Below, in pieces: positions 4,909 to 7,491 of a stretch of DNA of 7,491 bases (positions are counted from its first letter, which is position 1; every line of letters begins with the position of its first letter). The notes under the pieces are model-generated. The model was not told where the DNA came from, made no database searches, and saw only the letters and a program-made list of their open reading frames with translations. The position numbers and the translations under genes are program-made. This DNA comes from an uncultured Gemmatimonadales bacterium (lineage in GTDB: Bacteria; Gemmatimonadota; Gemmatimonadetes; Longimicrobiales; Gaopeijiaceae): positions 1 through 7,491 of the forward strand of contig CALJKZ010000633.1 of NCBI GenBank assembly GCA_937983085.1. The letters are read 5' to 3'.

Positions 4909-6213
4909 GTGGCCCTGGGCCGACATGCTGTTGTTGCAGTCGTCCTGTCCGCCGCCCTGCTGCCCTCCGACTCACGGGCCATCGCCCAGTCGCCGCCGCC
5001 CGGTGGTGAGACACCAGGCGCGGCCATGGAGATCACGTTCGTCGACGTCGGTCAGGGCGACGCCGTCATCATCCAAGGCCCCGACGGGGCTGCGATGATG
5101 GTGGACGCCGGCGGCGCGAGCCCCCTTCAGGCTCTGGCCCGATTGGGTGTCGACTCCCTGGCTCTTCTCGTGGCGACTCACCCCCACCGCGATCATATCG
5201 GGGGGATGGACGCCGTGCTCACCGCCCGCCCCGTTGCCCGCTATCTCGATTCGGGTGTCGCCCCCGAGTCGGCCGACCACGAACGCCTCCAAGCCACACT
5301 CGACCGTCTCGGAGGCATCGAGCGGGCCGCCGCCGTCGACACCACGCTGCGCGTCGGCGCGCTGACCGTGGAGGTCCTCGCCCCAGACGATCCCCGGGTT
5401 GGATCGGTGGGGCTGGTCATCCGGCACGGAGCGTTCTCCGTGTTCCTTCCCGGCGACGCCGAGGAGGAGGAGCTTACGACCTGGCTCGACCGAGGGGCGG
5501 TCCCCGACGTGACTCTCCTCAAGGCGTCGCACCACGGCAGTGAAGACGGCTTCACCCACGCGTTCGTCGACGCGGCGGCGCCGGAGCTGGTGGTGATTTC
5601 GGTGGGCGCGGTCGACACCCGCGGCCTCCCTCGACCCGAGGCGCTGACGGCGTACCGGCAACACGCCGTCCAGCTGCGCCGAACCGATCTGGACGGTCAC
5701 ATTACGGTGCGCGGCTTCCCCGACGGCAGGTACGAGGTGCTCACGGGTCCAACGCTGGATGACCGCGAGCTGCGAACGGATCGGGCGGCGACGCCGGGCG
5801 GCAACCGCGGATCAGCAGGTCCCGGGGAGGGCGCCCTCGACTCGGCCGTCATCGACACCGTCGGCCCCGTCAGCATCGACACGGTCGGCCCCGTCAGCAT
5901 CGATATCGTCGTCGACGCGCCGGGCACCCGTCCCGGCGATCTCAATGGCGACTACGCCACCCTCACCAACCGCTCGAACGAGATCCTCGATCTTTCAGGG
6001 TGGAGGCTTTGTGACCTCACCACTCGGTGCTTCCGTTTCCCTCCGGGAACGTCCCTGCGTCCGGGCCGAGATGTGGTGGTCTACACCGGGTACGGCTCGC
6101 CCGACGGCGTCTCGTTTTTCATGAACAACGATCGACGGGTTTGGAACGAGAACGGAGACGAGGCCACCCTCTACGACGAAGCCGGTCGCACCGTGGTGCG
6201 GCACGTGTACTAG
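4909..6213 (+). CDS. Secreted ComEC-type metallo-beta-lactamase-fold hydrolase with C-terminal lamin tail domain
   Basis: 434 residues from GTG 4909 (473 from GTG 4792). Residues 1-27 form a signal peptide (core AVVAVVLSAALL, then SRAIA before Q). The hydrolase domain spans about 40-280: ITFVDVGQGDAVIIQ (41-55) and VDAGG (65-69); THPHRDHIGG (90-99), the HxHxDH metal motif; VFLPGDAEEEE (178-188) with the bridging Asp; and LKASHHGS (204-211). These are the motifs of the ComEC/Rec2 C-terminal MBL domain (COG2333), here without the ComEC membrane channel. Where family members usually read N-x-[FY]-GHP, this protein has DTRGLPRPEAL (about 236-246), so that His is missing. A low-complexity linker (about 285-335) contains a duplicated IDTVGPVS. 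The C-terminal ~100 residues fit a lamin tail (LTD) fold: YATLTNRSNEILDLSGWRL, FPPGTSLRPGRDVVVYTGYG and VWNENGDEATLYD. Such MBL-LTD proteins are thought to be secreted nucleases or phosphodiesterases; the activity is inferred, not shown. Confidence 0.9.
   Translation: MALGRHAVVAVVLSAALLPSDSRAIAQSPPPGGETPGAAMEITFVDVGQGDAVIIQGPDGAAMMVDAGGASPLQALARLGVDSLALLVATHPHRDHIGGMDAVLTARPVARYLDSGVAPESADHERLQATLDRLGGIERAAAVDTTLRVGALTVEVLAPDDPRVGSVGLVIRHGAFSVFLPGDAEEEELTTWLDRGAVPDVTLLKASHHGSEDGFTHAFVDAAAPELVVISVGAVDTRGLPRPEALTAYRQHAVQLRRTDLDGHITVRGFPDGRYEVLTGPTLDDRELRTDRAATPGGNRGSAGPGEGALDSAVIDTVGPVSIDTVGPVSIDIVVDAPGTRPGDLNGDYATLTNRSNEILDLSGWRLCDLTTRCFRFPPGTSLRPGRDVVVYTGYGSPDGVSFFMNNDRRVWNENGDEATLYDEAGRTVVRHVY
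5851..5910 (+). repeat. 24-bp in-frame tandem duplication in the linker
   Basis: Unit 1 (5851-5874) and unit 2 (5875-5898), each starting ATCGACAC and ending CCCCGTCAGC, match at 23 of 24 bases (5859 versus 5883). A degenerate third copy starts at 5899 (ATCGATATCGTC). The unit is a multiple of three and encodes the octapeptide IDTVGPVS, so copy-number change would keep the reading frame and only alter linker length. Confidence 0.85.
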
Positions 6214-6216
6214 TGC

Positions 6217-6233
6217 CGCCGGGGCGACCGGCG
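6217..6233. repeat. Hairpin between convergent genes
   Basis: CGCCGG (6217-6222) and CCGGCG (6228-6233) enclose GGCGA in the 35-base gap between the hydrolase stop (6213) and the stop of the minus-strand gene (6249). No T-run follows on either strand, so it is at best a weak bidirectional terminator. Confidence 0.35.
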
Positions 6234-6248
6234 AGAGACGTGTAGACG

Positions 6249-7157
6249 CTACAGCTTGATGACCAACGTCAGCGTCACCACGCTGTCCACCTGGTCGCTC
6301 GGCGTGAACACCGTGGTGCCCGTTGGCGAACCTCCACCGTCGACGAGCGGGACGCTCAGCAACGACGGCTTGTTGTCGAAGAGGAGCTGAAGAGAGGTCT
6401 TCAGCGCGAGCCGATTGGACATGGCCACCGACAGGGAGTTGACCCAGTCGGCACGGAAGTCGTCGGTGTCCTCGATGTTCTCGTCCGCGACGAGGACCGA
6501 GGTGAACTGGGTTGTGGGCGTGAGCTGCTTCATGGCGTCCACGGAGAATCGAAGACCGCCGAAGCCGACGTCCGCTCCCGGCGCCGGGCTCACGTCGTTC
6601 TGAATGGTAAACGTGGCGCCGAGATCGGTCTTGAAGCGCGCGGTCTCGGTATCGACCCACGCGTTTCCGAGGCCAGCCACGAGGGCGTACCGGTTCTGGA
6701 TCCCCGCGAAGGTGTTGCGGTCCCAGCCCGCGCCACCGAAGCCGAAGGCTGTCCCGAAGGAGCGGTCGTACCGGGTCCGCGCGAAGTAGCTCTCGGCGGT
6801 GAGCTCCGAGTTCGTCGCCTCGTTCACGGTGAAGTCCGACGCCGTACCCGTTGCGGTGAGGCTCCGGAACGTCGTCTCGCCCCGGATGCCGCCCAGCTCG
6901 AGCTTGAACGTGTTGGCGTCGTCGCTGCCCGCGAAGGCCGACTTGAGCCCCAGGGTGCTGGACGATGCATTGCCGGACGTTGACACGAAGCTGAGCTCTG
7001 TGTTGTTGGCCCACACCCAGCCGGCTTCCTGGGCGTCGAGTCCCACCCCGCTTCCAAGACTGAGTGCCACGGCCGCGAACAGCGCGACGGCCATCCTTCG
7101 CGTCCAGCGATCCCCGTCGCGTGTGCGGGTCCAGGACCAGGGATGGTTCGGGTGCAT
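6249..7157 (-). CDS. DUF481 (YdiY-like) outer-membrane beta-barrel protein
   Basis: 302 residues if started at ATG 7157, which follows GGTGAGGGGG (7169-7160, spacing rather short). This start is chosen because a signal peptide follows: basic n-region (RTRDGDRWTRR), core MAVALFAAVALSLGSGVGL (22-40), and a cleavage site near LDA before QE (about 42/43). The mature part fits DUF481, a family of outer-membrane beta-barrels that includes the salt-induced YdiY: WANNTELSFVSTSGNASSS near the start, ARTRYDRSFGTAFGFGGAGW and NRYALVAGLGNAW in the middle, and KTSLQLLFDNKP near the end, finishing in a hydrophobic strand (VVTLTLVIKL). Alternating polar and hydrophobic strands run throughout. The exact role of the family is unknown; an envelope or stress function is usual. 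The frame is open upstream for 89 more codons to ATG 7424 (next feature), so the annotated gene could instead be one 391-residue ORF. ATG 7094 is a further alternative start. Confidence 0.85.
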   Translation of the reverse strand: MHPNHPWSWTRTRDGDRWTRRMAVALFAAVALSLGSGVGLDAQEAGWVWANNTELSFVSTSGNASSSTLGLKSAFAGSDDANTFKLELGGIRGETTFRSLTATGTASDFTVNEATNSELTAESYFARTRYDRSFGTAFGFGGAGWDRNTFAGIQNRYALVAGLGNAWVDTETARFKTDLGATFTIQNDVSPAPGADVGFGGLRFSVDAMKQLTPTTQFTSVLVADENIEDTDDFRADWVNSLSVAMSNRLALKTSLQLLFDNKPSLLSVPLVDGGGSPTGTTVFTPSDQVDSVVTLTLVIKL

Positions 7158-7424
7158 GTCCCCCTCACCGGAAGTGCGTGGCCGCGCCTGCCCCGAGATG
7201 ATCTGTCGGCGCTGGAGCTCCGTGCGGGCTCGACGAATCCACGCTGCGACGCAGAGGGACGTCGGTCCCACGGGGTGGGGCTTCTGGCGGGTTTCGAGGG
7301 CGAGCCTGGCTGACAGGTGTGTGGGAGACTGCTTCGCCAGGTCGGCGAGAGTGCGGACACCCGCCACCTCGAGGATCGGTAGATCCCCGAGGCGAACGAT
7401 GGTGGAGAGTTCGGAACGGTTCAT
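7158..7424 (-). CDS. Helix-hairpin-helix (DUF4332-like) segment, in frame with DUF481 without a stop
   Basis: ATG 7424 has a clear ribosome binding site, GAGGA, overlapping the mscL stop, with eight bases of spacing, so translation should begin here. The 89 residues before the DUF481 Met include a compact alpha-helical unit: VRLGDLPILEVAGVRTLADL (10-29), AKQSPTHLSARLA (30-42) and VAAWIRRARTELQRR (59-73). The pattern 'aGV-T-ADLA--SP--L' followed by an 'AAWI--AR' helix resembles helix-hairpin-helix domains of the DUF4332 type, which bind nucleic acid or act as small adaptor modules. Codon use is coding-like (third positions mostly G/C) up to about residue 74; the last 15 codons (ISGQARPRTSGEGD) look like linker or untranslated leader. 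A cytoplasmic domain ahead of an internal signal peptide is odd. Options are an internal start for DUF481, a lost stop or frameshift separating two genes, or a real fusion. The domain name is tentative. Confidence 0.55.
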
Positions 7425-7435
7425 GGGTCGGTTCC

Positions 7436-7491
7436 TCAGCTCTGGGTCCGCAGGGCGTCGCGGATCTCGGTGAGGAGGACCTCTTCCTTCG
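7436..7491 (-). CDS. mscL: Large-conductance mechanosensitive channel MscL, C-terminal end (rest outside window)
   Basis: Reading leftward from the window edge, 17 complete codons precede TGA 7438-7436 and encode KEEVLLTEIRDALRTQS. The block KEEVLLTEIRD is the conserved C-terminal cytoplasmic helix of MscL (E. coli ends in nearly the same string), which forms the pentameric bundle below the channel. MscL is a homopentameric inner-membrane channel that opens under membrane tension to release solutes on hypo-osmotic shock. The two transmembrane helices lie beyond the window, so integrity cannot be judged. The next ORF starts 11 bases later on the same strand with its ribosome binding site overlapping this stop, so co-transcription and coupling are likely. 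Confidence 0.85.
   Translation of the reverse strand, partial: KEEVLLTEIRDALRTQS

Noticed and set aside
4163..5014. Minus-strand frame opposite the exported unknown protein
   Set aside because: Arg/Gly-rich antisense translation without motifs; the plus strand shows a clear signal peptide and structured segments.
5851..5910. CRISPR-like or other array from the repeated units
   Set aside because: Units are directly adjacent, number only two and a half, and are in frame inside a coding sequence; this is a tandem duplication.
5995..7014. Minus-strand frame overlapping the hydrolase end and the DUF481 gene in another frame
   Set aside because: It would overlap two well-supported genes and is His/Arg-rich with no domain pattern.
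6799..7473. Plus-strand 224-codon frame opposite DUF481, the HhH segment and mscL
   Set aside because: It opposes the recognisable MscL tail and the DUF481 signal peptide; Ser/Arg-rich shadow composition.

Overview
The window is GC-rich, gene-dense bacterial DNA with strong third-position G/C. A PadR regulator overlapping a very large orphan ABC-type permease of the ADOP class, together with DUF481 and lamin-tail-domain proteins, suggests Gemmatimonadota, Acidobacteriota or a similar lineage. That assignment is inferred from gene content; no phylogenetic marker is present.

Plus strand, left to right. (1) The 3' end of a calcineurin-like phosphoesterase gene, cut by the window edge (1-439). 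(2) A 222-base gap holding a perfect AT-rich palindrome (573-596) that fits a PadR-type operator, a possible -10 box and a GC-rich hairpin. (3) A two-gene unit: padR (662-994) and an 881-residue permease (991-3636) sharing an ATGA overlap, probably autoregulated through the palindrome. No ATPase gene lies beside the permease. (4) A possible 33-codon ORF, then a 74-residue two-helix membrane protein (3739-3963). (5) A 187-base gap with three hairpins, the last a convincing intrinsic terminator (4107-4131). (6) A TTG-initiated exported or membrane-anchored protein of unknown function (4151-4825). (7) A secreted metallo-beta-lactamase-fold hydrolase of the ComEC C-terminal type fused to a lamin tail domain through a linker containing a 24-bp tandem duplication (about 4909-6213).

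Minus strand, converging on the hydrolase: the last 17 complete codons of mscL (7436-7491), then, after 11 bases, an ORF open from 7424 to 6249. Its first 89 codons look like a small cytoplasmic helix-hairpin-helix protein. From codon 90 it encodes a signal peptide and a DUF481 (YdiY-like) outer-membrane beta-barrel. No stop separates the two parts, so this is a gene fusion, an internal-start arrangement, or the result of a lost stop or frameshift.

Functionally most of the window concerns the cell envelope: an orphan permease under probable PadR control, a small membrane protein, an exported protein of unknown role, a secreted hydrolase, a mechanosensitive channel and an outer-membrane barrel. 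No RNA genes, insertion sequences or CRISPR arrays were seen. No clear multi-gene novel system is visible. The features most worth checking are the MBL-lamin-tail enzyme with an altered C-terminal motif, the in-frame HhH/DUF481 ORF, and the palindrome controlling the PadR-permease pair.
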